Below are positions 54,643 to 64,000 of a DNA stretch of 64,000 bases, piece by piece (within the stretch, counting starts at the first letter, position 1; the number at the start of each line of letters is the position of its first letter). The stretch comes from HGM20899 sp964615195 (GTDB lineage Bacteria > Pseudomonadota > Gammaproteobacteria > Enterobacterales > Succinivibrionaceae). A program made the translations under genes and the position numbers. The stretch spans positions 6,217-70,216 of the forward strand of contig CAZTNG010000002.1 in the NCBI GenBank assembly GCA_964615195.1, written 5' to 3'. Below the pieces are notes generated by a model. The model was not told where the DNA came from, did no database searches, and was given only the letters and a program-made list of their open reading frames with translations.

Positions 54643-56616
54643 TTACTTAGAATTTGTATTTAAATATTCACTTCCATATAATTCATTAGAGTATAGATAA
54701 TCACCAATTATTCCCATTGCATGGCCAATATTCACAAAATCTTTTTCATTTGATATCGGAACCAAAGGGCCGGACAATTTTTCCAATGCGTATGTTTGTG
54801 GCTCCTTTTCAGGAGAAAATAATACTACTTTCCCAGGTATCATATATGCGAAATTATTGTTATATTGCATAAGAGCACGCCCCCCATTAGTATTTATACA
54901 TAAATCCTGGCCAATCATTGGATATGATGCCGATATCCCTGCTAATGATAATAACGTTGGAGCCATATCTATTTGACTGACCATTCTATTGTCTATTTTG
55001 GGCTTAATATCAGCTCCTAAAATTAAAGCAGGAATATGATAATTACTTAATGGAACACTAGTTTTCCCAGTTACCCTACTATCATGATCAGCAATAATTA
55101 AAAAAATAGTGTCTTTATAATATTCTTCTTTTTTTGCATTCTTAAAAAATTCACCTAATGCATAATCAGCATATTTCACTGCGTTATTTCTCGTGTTTTT
55201 ATTCACATCATACAAGTCAATTTTTCCATCAGGAAATTCAAATGGATCATGATTTGAAGAAGTAAACACTAAACTAAAAAATGGCTTTTTGCTCGCGTAC
55301 ATTGTTTTAAATTGCTCATTCACTTTTTTGTACAAATCTTCATCACTAACGCCCCAAGAGCCAACAAAAGATGGATTTAAATAATCATTCTCTCCAATAA
55401 TATTTTGTACACCATTTCCTAAAAAAAAGGTTTTCATGTTATCAAAATGGGTTTCACCACCATAAATAAAACTTGTAACATATCCTTTTGACTTAAGCAA
55501 AGCAGGTAACGTGAAAAAATTACTTTGAGCTTTATCTAATTTAACGACAGCTGTTATTGGCGTAGGAGGAAAACCAGAAACAACAGCTTCAATGCCTCGA
55601 ATAGATCTTGTTCCTGTAGCAAAAGCATTTGTAAAACTCCATCCTTCTGCTGATAATTTTTCATAATTTGGGGATAAATCTAAGCCGCCCAAAGATTTTA
55701 CAAATTGAGCGCCAAAACTTTCTTGCAAAAGGATAACAATGTTCAAAGGTTTACTTCTATTATAAGCTGCTTGATTTAAAGACAGTGTTGGTTGAGATTT
55801 ACCTCCTTGTTCATATTGTTGCGAAACTCTGTTTGAATTATTCCTAACAAGAGAAATTAAAGTTTCATCATCCATTTTTCCATAATATTCCATGGCACTT
55901 TTATCTTTTTTCATTCGAGTAGCCGCAAATGCCACTGAATAACTTGAATTTAAAACAGCTTCATTTATTGTGGGATCTGTACTAAATGCAACCATTGCAG
56001 GATTTATAGGACGGTGACCTAAAGTTGATCTAGCCATAAATACAGTAACAGCCAAAATAACAGGTAAAAGCAGTATAGTTACTAGTTTATTAATTTTATA
56101 TTCTTTCTTTACTATTTTTCCAAATATCCTTAATGCTCCTAAAAAAACTAAAACAACAATTATCAATCCAATAACTAATTGCAAAGCTCTCCCTTGACAA
56201 AGCATTTTTAAAACTTCTTTCGGATAAACTAGATATTCTACAAAGAATCTATTAGGTCTAACGCCATACTCAGTTATAAAATCTGGCGTAGAAGCTTCCA
56301 TAAAAAATGAAAATGTTACAAAAAAAGACATTAGTACAATGTATAAATATCTATAAAGTTTCCATGAAAATATCGTTAAAGAACTTAAGATTGTACAAGT
56401 AAACAAAATAGATAATATCCAACCTAAACTAGACAGATCTATTCTGAATCCAAATAAAAATATATTCATTAAATCTTTTATAGATGCAATTCTGTCACTT
56501 ATCATTAAGCATAATATTACTCTACCTACAAAAAAAACAATTAACATAGCAAAAGACATATACAATAACGGCATTATTGGTCTTAAACTATTTTTTACTA
56601 TTAGCAGGTATTTCAT
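54643..56616 (-). CDS. LtaS-family phosphoglycerol or phosphoethanolamine transferase (sulfatase fold)
   Basis: The N-terminal ~200 residues form about five membrane helices; the rest is a periplasmic sulfatase-fold domain. Metal and catalytic motifs are in order: LQESFG (Glu), FATGTRSIRG with the nucleophile Thr, SNHDPF (His) and IADHDSR (Asp-His). LtaS-type enzymes transfer glycerol phosphate from phosphatidylglycerol; in gammaproteobacteria such homologues are often linked to periplasmic glucan or lipid modification (OpgB-like), so the acceptor is unknown. I start at ATG 56616 (MKYLL) with GAGAG upstream; a GTG nine codons earlier is possible. It stands alone. Confidence 0.85.
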   Translation of the reverse strand: MKYLLIVKNSLRPIMPLLYMSFAMLIVFFVGRVILCLMISDRIASIKDLMNIFLFGFRIDLSSLGWILSILFTCTILSSLTIFSWKLYRYLYIVLMSFFVTFSFFMEASTPDFITEYGVRPNRFFVEYLVYPKEVLKMLCQGRALQLVIGLIIVVLVFLGALRIFGKIVKKEYKINKLVTILLLPVILAVTVFMARSTLGHRPINPAMVAFSTDPTINEAVLNSSYSVAFAATRMKKDKSAMEYYGKMDDETLISLVRNNSNRVSQQYEQGGKSQPTLSLNQAAYNRSKPLNIVILLQESFGAQFVKSLGGLDLSPNYEKLSAEGWSFTNAFATGTRSIRGIEAVVSGFPPTPITAVVKLDKAQSNFFTLPALLKSKGYVTSFIYGGETHFDNMKTFFLGNGVQNIIGENDYLNPSFVGSWGVSDEDLYKKVNEQFKTMYASKKPFFSLVFTSSNHDPFEFPDGKIDLYDVNKNTRNNAVKYADYALGEFFKNAKKEEYYKDTIFLIIADHDSRVTGKTSVPLSNYHIPALILGADIKPKIDNRMVSQIDMAPTLLSLAGISASYPMIGQDLCINTNGGRALMQYNNNFAYMIPGKVVLFSPEKEPQTYALEKLSGPLVPISNEKDFVNIGHAMGIIGDYLYSNELYGSEYLNTNSK

Positions 56617-56704
56617 GCTTATGCTCTCTATAATTTCAAACACTTAAATCAGCTACCAAAATGAGGGTAAAACATATTCTTAACTACAAATTATAGTTAA
56701 TTTT

Positions 56705-59700
56705 TTATTTAGTTGGAATATAACCCAAATAGTATCCCATTCCATTTTCTATGTCTTCAACTTTTCTGTTAGTAGACTTAGAATATGACAATAACTGATC
56801 TCTCTGAATACCATTTACAGAAAAATAACACGATTCTTTATTACCAAAAATTAAACAACTTACAGCGCTAACAGGATTCATCATGTATGATGATGTTAAT
56901 GATAAATTAATTTTATTTTCTACTTCAAAAACATTCCACAATACAGATTTCATCGAATGATCAGGACACACTGGATATCCAATAGCTGGCCTAATACCTT
57001 GATATTTACCACTTATAATACTACCAATATCTACGGGATTTATTTTTTCTTCATAACCCCAATATTCTGTTCTCACCAAATAATGCACATATTCAGCAGC
57101 AGCTTCTGCCAATCTGTCGGCTAAAATTTGTGCTAACATTGCACGGTAATCATCTTCTTTTGCTTTATATTTTTGTTTTATATTCTCTATCCCGATACCT
57201 GCATTTATAGCCATAAACCCAATAGCATCATTATCTTCATCTATAAAATCAGCCAACGATAAACAAGTAGACGTATCCATTTGTTGTCTTAAAAAATGCA
57301 AATTAAAATTCTTATTTGCGCAAATAGTAACTGTGTCAGCAGACGTTTTTTTAGCAGGATATAAACATATCAATCCTTTTATCTTAAAGACTTTACTGTC
57401 AATAAATTCTTTAAGCATTAATTGACAATCATTATATAAGTTGGTTGCCTCTTTACCACTATCAGGATCAGACAATAAAGCAGGGAATGAACCTTTTAAA
57501 CCCCACGCTGAAAACAAACCTTGCCACCAAATAAATTTTAAAATCTCTTTCAAATCAATATCTAGTACTTTTGACCCCAAAAAATTTGGAGTATTTGGCT
57601 TTGTAATTTTAAAATCGATTATTTTTGATCTATTTACAGCATCCTGATATGAAATTGTTTTTAATTTAGAATATTTCAATTCATAAAAATGTCTTGCTAA
57701 AGCATAATCCTCTCTAATTTTTTTCAAAAAATCTAACTTTAGATCTTTAGATAACAAACTTTGAACAACAGTTACTGCTCTGCTTGCGTTACTTACATAT
57801 ACAATAGGAGCTGAATATTCTTTTTCTAATTTAACAGCTGTGTGAGCTTGAGATGTCGTAGCACCACCAATTATAACTGGGATACGTAATCCTCTATTTT
57901 CTAACTCTTTTGCTATATGTACCATCTCATCTAATGAAGGTGTAATTAATCCAGACAAACCTATAATATCAACTTTTTCATCAATAGCAGTTTGAATTAT
58001 CTTTTCACAACTTACCATTACACCCAAATCAATTATTTGATAATTATTACATTGAAGGACTACCGAAACAATATTTTTCCCAATATCATGGACATCGCCT
58101 TTTACTGTTGCCAACAAAATTTTACCATTAGTTTTTATATCTGTTTTTTTATCTGAAATAAATGGTTCTAAATAAGAAACAGACTTTTTCATAACCCTTG
58201 CAGATTTAACAACCTGAGGCAAAAACATTTTTCCAGCACCAAACAAGTCACCAACTATGGTCATACCATTCATTAATGGACCTTCTATAACATCAATAGG
58301 TCTTTTTGATAATTTGCGTACAGATTCAGTATCTTCATCAATATATTCAGTTATTCCCTTAATTATAGAATATTCTAGTCTTTTATCAGCAGAGAGGTTT
58401 CTCCAACTTGAATCTATATTATTTTGTATTCCTATACTTGAAAAGGAATTATTTCTATATTTTTCTGCAACTTCTAAAAGAGAATCTGTAGCTTGAATTG
58501 ACGAATTTAAAATAACATCTTCTACTTTTTCTCTCAATTCTAAAGGAATTTCTTCATATGATGAAAGTTGCCCAGCGTTTACTATTCCCATATCCATACC
58601 ATTTTTAATGCAATGGTATAAAAAAACAGTATGAATTGCTTTTCGTAAAGGTTCATTTCCTCTAAATGAAAATGAAACATTAGAAACGCCACCTGAAATT
58701 AAGGCAAAAGGCAATTTTTCTTTGATTGTTTTAACTGCATTAATAAAATCTAATGCATAATTATTATGTTCTACAATTCCTGTTGCCACTGCAAAAATAT
58801 TAGGATCGAAAATAATATCTTCTGGTGGAAAATTAATACTCATTAATAAGTTATAAGCTTTAGTACAAATATCAATTTTTCTTTTATAGGTATCAGCTTG
58901 TCCATTTTCATCAAATGCCATAACTACTACAGATGCACCATACTTCCTAATCAAATTTGCACGTAGTAAAAATTTATCTATTCCTTCCTTCATGGAAATA
59001 GAATTAACTATAGATTTACCTTGTACACATTTTAATCCTGCTTCAACAACATCCCATTTAGATGAATCAATCATTATAGGTACTTTGGAAATTTCAGGCT
59101 CAGATGCTACAAGATTCAAGAATTTAACCATACATTCTTTTGCATCAATCATACCCTCATCCATGTTTATATCTATAATTAATGCTCCATTCTCTACTTG
59201 TAACCTTGCTACATCCAAGGCTTCACTAAAATTTCCTTCTTTTATTAATTTTCTAAATTTTGCACTTCCTGTAACATTTGTTCTTTCACCAACATTTATA
59301 AACAAAGAATCTTTAGTAATATTCAAAGCTTCTAATCCACTAAGTCTACAAGCCTTTTCAATAACATTAATTTTTCTTGGAGAAAGATTTTCTACAGCTT
59401 TAGCTATGGCATTAATATGCTCTGGCGTTGTTCCACAACAACCACCTATAATATTTATAAAGCCTTTAGATGCCCATTTTTGAGCATATTGCCCCATTTC
59501 TTTTGGAGATAAATCATAACCACCAAATGCATTAGGCAGACCAGCGTTAGGATGAACTGAAACAAAACCTTCACAAATTGTATTCAACTCTGATACATAC
59601 TGCTCTAATTCAGCAGGACCTAGAGCACAATTTAAACCAAAAGATAAGGCATTAGAATGTCTCAAACTATTATAAAAGGCTTCTAATGTTTGACCTGATA

Positions 59701-60385
59701 AAGTTCTACCTGATGCATCAGTTATGGTTCCAGAAATCATTATTGGAATAGAGAAACCTATATCAGAAAAAAGATTCTCAATACCAAAGATTGCTGCTTT
59801 AGCATTTAAAGTGTCAAAAATAGTCTCTATAAGTAAAAAATCGACACCACCTTCAACCAAACCCTTTGCTGCGGTGTAATAACCTTGAGATAAAGTATCA
59901 AATGTAACATTTCTTGCACCGGGATCGTTTACATCAGGAGATATAGAACATGTTCTATTAGTTGGACCTAAAACACCTGCCACAAAACGAGGCTTGAGAG
60001 GTGTCAATAATGTATAACTATCAGCCGCCCTTCTCGCTATCTGAGCAGCTGATTTATTAATATCAAAACAAAAATGCTCAATACCATAATCTGACAAAGG
60101 TATTGGCGTAGAATTAAAACTGTTAGTTTCTATTATATCAGCGCCGGCTTCAAGATATTTGCTATGAATAAATTCAATCTTTTCAGGGCATGATATACAA
60201 AGTACATCGTTACACCCTTTAAGATCAATTAATGAATTAACAAATAATTCACCTCTATAGTCACTCTCTTTTAGTGCGAGTGACTGAATCATAGTACCCA
60301 TTGCACCATCAAGTACTAAGATTCTTTTATTTAGTATTTCTTTAATATTTTGAGATGTTCTCTTTATGTTATTACTGTGGAGCAT
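56705..60385 (-). CDS. metH: Cobalamin-dependent methionine synthase MetH
   Basis: MetH transfers a methyl group from methyltetrahydrofolate to homocysteine through cobalamin. All four modules are present in 1226 residues (E. coli 1227). The homocysteine domain has zinc ligands Cys253, Cys316 and Cys317. The folate domain runs about 360-650. The cobalamin domain has D-x-H-x-x-G with Asp764, His766 and Gly769. The AdoMet activation domain has RPAIGYPVCPDH. It lies 17 bases after metA, so the two are one operon. No cobalamin riboswitch is seen upstream, and metE is not in the window. Confidence 0.98.
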   Translation of the reverse strand: MLHSNNIKRTSQNIKEILNKRILVLDGAMGTMIQSLALKESDYRGELFVNSLIDLKGCNDVLCISCPEKIEFIHSKYLEAGADIIETNSFNSTPIPLSDYGIEHFCFDINKSAAQIARRAADSYTLLTPLKPRFVAGVLGPTNRTCSISPDVNDPGARNVTFDTLSQGYYTAAKGLVEGGVDFLLIETIFDTLNAKAAIFGIENLFSDIGFSIPIMISGTITDASGRTLSGQTLEAFYNSLRHSNALSFGLNCALGPAELEQYVSELNTICEGFVSVHPNAGLPNAFGGYDLSPKEMGQYAQKWASKGFINIIGGCCGTTPEHINAIAKAVENLSPRKINVIEKACRLSGLEALNITKDSLFINVGERTNVTGSAKFRKLIKEGNFSEALDVARLQVENGALIIDINMDEGMIDAKECMVKFLNLVASEPEISKVPIMIDSSKWDVVEAGLKCVQGKSIVNSISMKEGIDKFLLRANLIRKYGASVVVMAFDENGQADTYKRKIDICTKAYNLLMSINFPPEDIIFDPNIFAVATGIVEHNNYALDFINAVKTIKEKLPFALISGGVSNVSFSFRGNEPLRKAIHTVFLYHCIKNGMDMGIVNAGQLSSYEEIPLELREKVEDVILNSSIQATDSLLEVAEKYRNNSFSSIGIQNNIDSSWRNLSADKRLEYSIIKGITEYIDEDTESVRKLSKRPIDVIEGPLMNGMTIVGDLFGAGKMFLPQVVKSARVMKKSVSYLEPFISDKKTDIKTNGKILLATVKGDVHDIGKNIVSVVLQCNNYQIIDLGVMVSCEKIIQTAIDEKVDIIGLSGLITPSLDEMVHIAKELENRGLRIPVIIGGATTSQAHTAVKLEKEYSAPIVYVSNASRAVTVVQSLLSKDLKLDFLKKIREDYALARHFYELKYSKLKTISYQDAVNRSKIIDFKITKPNTPNFLGSKVLDIDLKEILKFIWWQGLFSAWGLKGSFPALLSDPDSGKEATNLYNDCQLMLKEFIDSKVFKIKGLICLYPAKKTSADTVTICANKNFNLHFLRQQMDTSTCLSLADFIDEDNDAIGFMAINAGIGIENIKQKYKAKEDDYRAMLAQILADRLAEAAAEYVHYLVRTEYWGYEEKINPVDIGSIISGKYQGIRPAIGYPVCPDHSMKSVLWNVFEVENKINLSLTSSYMMNPVSAVSCLIFGNKESCYFSVNGIQRDQLLSYSKSTNRKVEDIENGMGYYLGYIPTK

Positions 60386-60402
60386 GAATATCCTTGAAAT
60401 AT

Positions 60403-61329
60403 TTATTTTTCTAATCTGTTTTTATTCAAATCAAAAGGCGTCGTTTGATACAAATAATAATTCAACCAATTTGCAAATAATAAGTACCCATGACTTCTCC
60501 ATGAACACAAAGGGGTGTTTTCTGGATCATTATTAGGATAATAATTCTCAGGTATAGTTGGACTAATACCTGCATTTAAATCTCGACGATATTCATTATC
60601 TAAAGTTTGTGCATCATATTCTGGGTGGCCTGTAACATAAACCTGACGACGATCTGGAGAAACTGCCAAATATACGCCTGTCGCATCAGAATCAGCAAGA
60701 ATTTCAAGATCTGTATTATCTTCAATAAATTTAGTTTCAAAATTTGCATATCTAGAATGAGGAGCTAGAAAATAGTCATCAAAACCTCTTATTAAAGGAT
60801 CTGATACCTGTGATTTTCTATGTTTAAAAACACCTGATAATTTTGTGACCCTAGTTTGCTTTTGTAAACCATAAAAAACATTTAATGCAGCTTGAGCAGC
60901 CCAACAATTAAACATAGTACATGTAACGTGTTCAGTTGACCATTTCATTATTTCATTTAATGTATCCCAATATTTTACTTCTTCAAAAGCTACTTTTCCT
61001 AATGGAGCTCCTGTTATAATCATTCCATCATAAAATTTATCCTTTACATCATCAAAACTTCTATAGAAAGAATCTAAATGAGCTTTAGGTGTATTCTTAG
61101 ACACATGATCATCAATACGTAATAAATCTACTATTACTTGAAGTGGAGTATTTGAAAGTTTTCTTAAAAATTGCGTTTCAGTTTCAATTTTTTTTGGCAT
61201 TAAATTTAGAATTAAAACGTGCAATGGCCTAATATCTTGGTGAACGGCTCTTGTTTCAGTCATTACAAAAACTTTTTCAGCAGTTAATATACTAGCAGCT
61301 GGTAAAGCATCAGGAATCTTTATTGGCAT
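60403..61329 (-). CDS. metA: Homoserine O-succinyltransferase MetA
   Basis: MetA activates homoserine for methionine synthesis, the first committed step. The class I glutamine amidotransferase-like fold has the acyl-accepting Cys142 (FNCWAAQ), Lys46 (MPKKIE) and the His/Glu pair in TGHPEYD. I chose ATG 61329 (MPIKIPDALPA), identical in register to E. coli, with AGAGG 7 bases upstream; the longer frame from 61356 is unsupported. Length 308 (E. coli 309). Succinyl rather than acetyl donor is inferred from overall likeness to the E. coli enzyme. No clear MetJ box (AGACGTCT repeats) was seen. Confidence 0.97.
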   Translation of the reverse strand: MPIKIPDALPAASILTAEKVFVMTETRAVHQDIRPLHVLILNLMPKKIETETQFLRKLSNTPLQVIVDLLRIDDHVSKNTPKAHLDSFYRSFDDVKDKFYDGMIITGAPLGKVAFEEVKYWDTLNEIMKWSTEHVTCTMFNCWAAQAALNVFYGLQKQTRVTKLSGVFKHRKSQVSDPLIRGFDDYFLAPHSRYANFETKFIEDNTDLEILADSDATGVYLAVSPDRRQVYVTGHPEYDAQTLDNEYRRDLNAGISPTIPENYYPNNDPENTPLCSWRSHGYLLFANWLNYYLYQTTPFDLNKNRLEK

Positions 61330-61449
61330 AATAAAACCTCTGTCTACATAAAACATGTCATATTATACACTCATAGCTAATGTTTATCATAAAATTAAAA
61401 TAGCACATAAAAGGTGGTAGAATAAACTAAAAAAATTAGGAATTTAACA

Positions 61450-62631
61450 ATGAACATTGAAATGATCTCTACAGGTGATGAACTTATAACTGGTTTTATT
61501 ACAGATACAAACGCTAGTTTCCTGTCTAGTGAACTATTGAATATAGGAATTCAAATGACTAGACGTAGTACTGTTTCTGACAATTTAAATTCCCTTGTAG
61601 ATATATTCAAAGAACGAAGTATGCATGCTGATATCATTATTGTTAACGGTGGTTTGGGTCCAACAACAGACGATCTCACAACTGAAGCCGCAGCTATCGC
61701 TTCTGGGAAACCGCTTGTATTGTACAATGAGTGGTATGAACACATACATAAATGGTATCTATCTAGAAAAAGAGAGATGCCAGAAGGAAACATTAAGCAA
61801 GCAATGCTTCCTCAAAGTAGTCATATAGTAAATAACACTATAGGTACAGCTTGTGGGTTTTCAATAAAAATAAATAATTGTGTATTTTATTTTACCCCTG
61901 GAGTCCCTTCTGAATTTAAAAAAATGATTAAAGATGAAATAATACCTTTAATATTAAAACAATATGTATTACCACAAGAACACATTGCAAAAGTTCAAAG
62001 ATTTTTCATTTTTGGCATCAGTGAGTCTGCTATTGGAGATATTTTAAAAAAATTATGTCGGCCTCAAAATATAACTATAGGGTACCGAGTAGATTCACCT
62101 TATATAGAATTGAAACTTATTTCTAATAATGCTAACAATGCTGATTTTATAAACGCTGAAAAATTATTAAAAAGCAAAACCAAAAACTTTATTGTAGCTG
62201 AAAATATCTTTGATTTTTATGATCAAATCGCTAATAAATTGAATAATATAAACTTGAATATAATTGATAACACCGGCCTAGATTTAAATTTTAGTGAATT
62301 ATTACTTAAAGTAAACCATTACAAATACATTTCTACAAAAGGCCTTCTTAAAAATAATTCATCAATAGATGAAATCAAAGAAAAATTTTCCATAAATAAT
62401 GGTATACTCCTAGTAGTAGACAATGTGCAAGATACCGAATCAGATGCTATATCAATTTATTTACATGATTTAAGTAATAATAATAAAATAATCAGAAACT
62501 TGGAATTTTGCAGTAAAGGAAATTTTAGAAGATTAGGGATAGCATTTACATCTGCAGACATTCTTAGAAGATATCTTAATAATGCAAATCCTTATACAGA
62601 GTATGAATATATCAAAGATATTAAAATATAA
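61450..62631 (+). CDS. CinA-family protein with a divergent C-terminal domain
   Basis: The N-terminal ~170 residues are the CinA/MoCF-type domain (STGDELITGFITDTNASFLS, NGGLGPTTDDLT, TPGVPSEF), which in related proteins hydrolyses ADP-ribose or NMN-related compounds. In full CinA the C-terminal PncC domain deamidates NMN, with the word SCTGG; here the C-terminal ~150 residues have no such motif and look worn down, as in E. coli YfaY. Length 393. The gene is divergent from metA. Its stop overlaps the start of the next gene (TAATG), so the two are translationally coupled. Confidence 0.85.
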   Translation: MNIEMISTGDELITGFITDTNASFLSSELLNIGIQMTRRSTVSDNLNSLVDIFKERSMHADIIIVNGGLGPTTDDLTTEAAAIASGKPLVLYNEWYEHIHKWYLSRKREMPEGNIKQAMLPQSSHIVNNTIGTACGFSIKINNCVFYFTPGVPSEFKKMIKDEIIPLILKQYVLPQEHIAKVQRFFIFGISESAIGDILKKLCRPQNITIGYRVDSPYIELKLISNNANNADFINAEKLLKSKTKNFIVAENIFDFYDQIANKLNNINLNIIDNTGLDLNFSELLLKVNHYKYISTKGLLKNNSSIDEIKEKFSINNGILLVVDNVQDTESDAISIYLHDLSNNNKIIRNLEFCSKGNFRRLGIAFTSADILRRYLNNANPYTEYEYIKDIKI

Positions 62632-63926
62632 TGGAATTTCACATGTCCAAATTTTATTCTAAATTCGTTATTTTTACAGTAATTATTATTTACTGCATGT
62701 TAGCCTTGTTATATGGTAATAATCAGCTTCTTTCTAGTGAAGGATACCAATTACTGTCCAATGGTTTTAGTATTCACTATACTGAAGATATACTATCCTT
62801 TAAAGAAGATTCTTTAGCGACATTAATGATCTCAATACCAATGAGATTATATGAAAATATATATTCTCCGTTAATTTTTATTATTATTTTAAATGTATTA
62901 TCTTTCTGCATTTTATTTAATACCTTAAAGCATTTTTTTAAAATTAACACATTATTATGGTTCAGTGCTATTTTCTTGCTATCTCCATGGTTTATATTTC
63001 AAACTAAACTCTCTTATGTTTCATACTTAGAATTTGGTGTCGCAATTTACTTTTGGTCTATAGTTAATTTGTCAAGTATTGCAAATAATGAAATATCAAT
63101 ACTTAAAAAATTTACTTGTACAATAACCTTATTTGTGGGAATAGCATGGTGCGCAGCATTCCATTACTCTTGGCTAGTGCTTTTTTTTACAACTATATTG
63201 CTACTAGTAAGAAGAGCTATAAAATTAAATATTTATGGGATTGTAATAGGTTTTATATCAGCTACCCTTATTACAATACCAAATATTCTATACCTATCAA
63301 CTAATTTTAATTTGTATTATTCACAACTAATTGGTGATGAATTTCTCGGATTTGGAATTACAAATGTTTACCCCGTTTTAAAAAGTATTTTTTATTGGAT
63401 ACGATTTAGTTCTACGCTAGGACAAAATTGGCTTCTATCAGAAACAACATTTAATTGGATTAGTAGTTCAGAAACACTTAGAAACAATGCACAATTTATT
63501 TGGTTAACAACTGTGTATGGAATTGGTTCATTTAGTTTATTAATTAGTTTTTGTGCAAATTATTTAGTCATTAGAAACGGAGCAAAAAACTTATTTAGTT
63601 TTAACATTATAAATAGTAAAACTGATTTTTTAATGATATTTATCCTATGCGTGATAGCTGCAATTTTTATTTATGCAGCAGTAGCACCTTCATTGTTAAC
63701 TTCATTAGAACTAAATATTAGCTACACATTTAGTGTACTACCAATATTATTAGTCATTGATAAATATAATAAAAGTGATAAAAAATACCATCTAATTTGG
63801 TTAATTTTAATAATAAGCTACTTAAGTTGCTTAAATTTTTGCGGAGCAATTGAGTCAAACAATTTTAAATCAGTAAATGATTATTCAAAACAATCAGAAA
63901 AAATTACAGATAACTTCTTTAATTAA
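62631..63926 (+). CDS. Polytopic inner-membrane protein of unknown function
   Basis: I do not recognise this 431-residue protein. It has about nine to ten hydrophobic helices and a short first periplasmic loop (about 35-65). The plan recalls membrane glycosyltransferases of the GT-C type, which often have a charged first loop, but I see no clear D-D or D-E motif, so this is only a guess. The ATG at 62631 overlaps the stop of the cinA-like gene; an ATG four codons on (62643) is an alternative. Codon use is as AT-rich as the rest. An inverted repeat follows the stop. Confidence 0.75.
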   Translation: MEFHMSKFYSKFVIFTVIIIYCMLALLYGNNQLLSSEGYQLLSNGFSIHYTEDILSFKEDSLATLMISIPMRLYENIYSPLIFIIILNVLSFCILFNTLKHFFKINTLLWFSAIFLLSPWFIFQTKLSYVSYLEFGVAIYFWSIVNLSSIANNEISILKKFTCTITLFVGIAWCAAFHYSWLVLFFTTILLLVRRAIKLNIYGIVIGFISATLITIPNILYLSTNFNLYYSQLIGDEFLGFGITNVYPVLKSIFYWIRFSSTLGQNWLLSETTFNWISSSETLRNNAQFIWLTTVYGIGSFSLLISFCANYLVIRNGAKNLFSFNIINSKTDFLMIFILCVIAAIFIYAAVAPSLLTSLELNISYTFSVLPILLVIDKYNKSDKKYHLIWLILIISYLSCLNFCGAIESNNFKSVNDYSKQSEKITDNFFN

Positions 63927-63941
63927 ATGTATTGTTATATG

Positions 63942-63974
63942 TTGATGTGATTAAGTTATACTTAATCACATCAA
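63942..63974. terminator. Long perfect inverted repeat after the last gene
   Basis: A perfect 14-bp stem (63942-63955 with 63961-63974) with a 5-base loop begins 16 bases after the stop of the membrane-protein gene. There is no U tract on either strand, so it may be a terminator of unusual form or a regulatory site for the next gene beyond the edge. Confidence 0.5.
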
Positions 63975-64000
63975 TTCGAATGTTAATCTATACAATATTT

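Noticed and set aside
61330..61449. MetJ box or SAM riboswitch before metA
   Set aside because: No AGACGTCT-like repeats and no convincing multi-stem structure could be found by eye in this short, AT-rich stretch.

Overview
The window is an AT-rich chromosome segment (about one third G+C by eye) from a gammaproteobacterium. Gene order is that of Aeromonadales/Alteromonadales (nudE-gspN..C-hslR-hslO-pckA; pmbA-darP; tldD-nitrilase-rng-maf-mreDCB-MSHA cluster-ssb-uvrA). PckA carries long stretches I remember from the Anaerobiospirillum enzyme. With the low G+C this suggests Succinivibrionaceae or a close relative. The family assignment is inference; the class is well supported.

Layout. 1-83: 5' end of an exported protein. 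289-12298: nudE and a complete type II secretion operon, gspC to gspN, on the minus strand. 12422-13721: redox and heat stress genes hslR-hslO. 13830-15218: ammonium channel gene amtB behind a convincing sigma-54 promoter. 15434-17012: bioH, then two unrecognised small genes behind a palindromic promoter region. 17009-19281: greB and pckA. 19589-25298: nfuA, gpsA, secB, a yibN-like rhodanese, gpmI and envC. 25515-31859: panZ, glpX, pmbA, darP, a periplasmic rhodanese, tldD and a nitrilase-family amidase. 31860-36420: rng, maf, mreD, mreC, mreB. 36592-49747: an MSHA type IV pilus operon, mshI to mshP. 50245-54528: ssb, uvrA and a DUF2750 gene. 54643-63926: an LtaS-like phosphotransferase, metH and metA, a cinA-like gene and an unknown polytopic membrane protein.

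How the parts work together. Two machines of the type IV filament superfamily dominate the window: the type II secretion system exports folded proteins, and the MSHA pilus acts at the surface. Both need a prepilin peptidase (GspO/PilD) that is not encoded here. PckA, iPGM and the class II FBPase are gluconeogenic or anaplerotic enzymes, and PckA fits CO2-fixing succinate fermentation. MetA and MetH are the first committed and last steps of methionine synthesis and form one operon. MreBCD, EnvC and the LtaS-like enzyme concern envelope shape and division.

Departures from the usual plan. The MSHA cluster lacks mshH/csrD, mshQ and a canonical mshA; its only large pilin looks like MshB. grxC is missing between secB and yibN, and yhdP between rng and tldD. 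No LexA box is visible between ssb and uvrA. I found no CRISPR array, prophage, insertion sequence, tRNA or rRNA, and no clear previously undescribed system. The best leads are the 16273-17012 gene pair, the altered MSHA cluster and the cinA-membrane protein pair.
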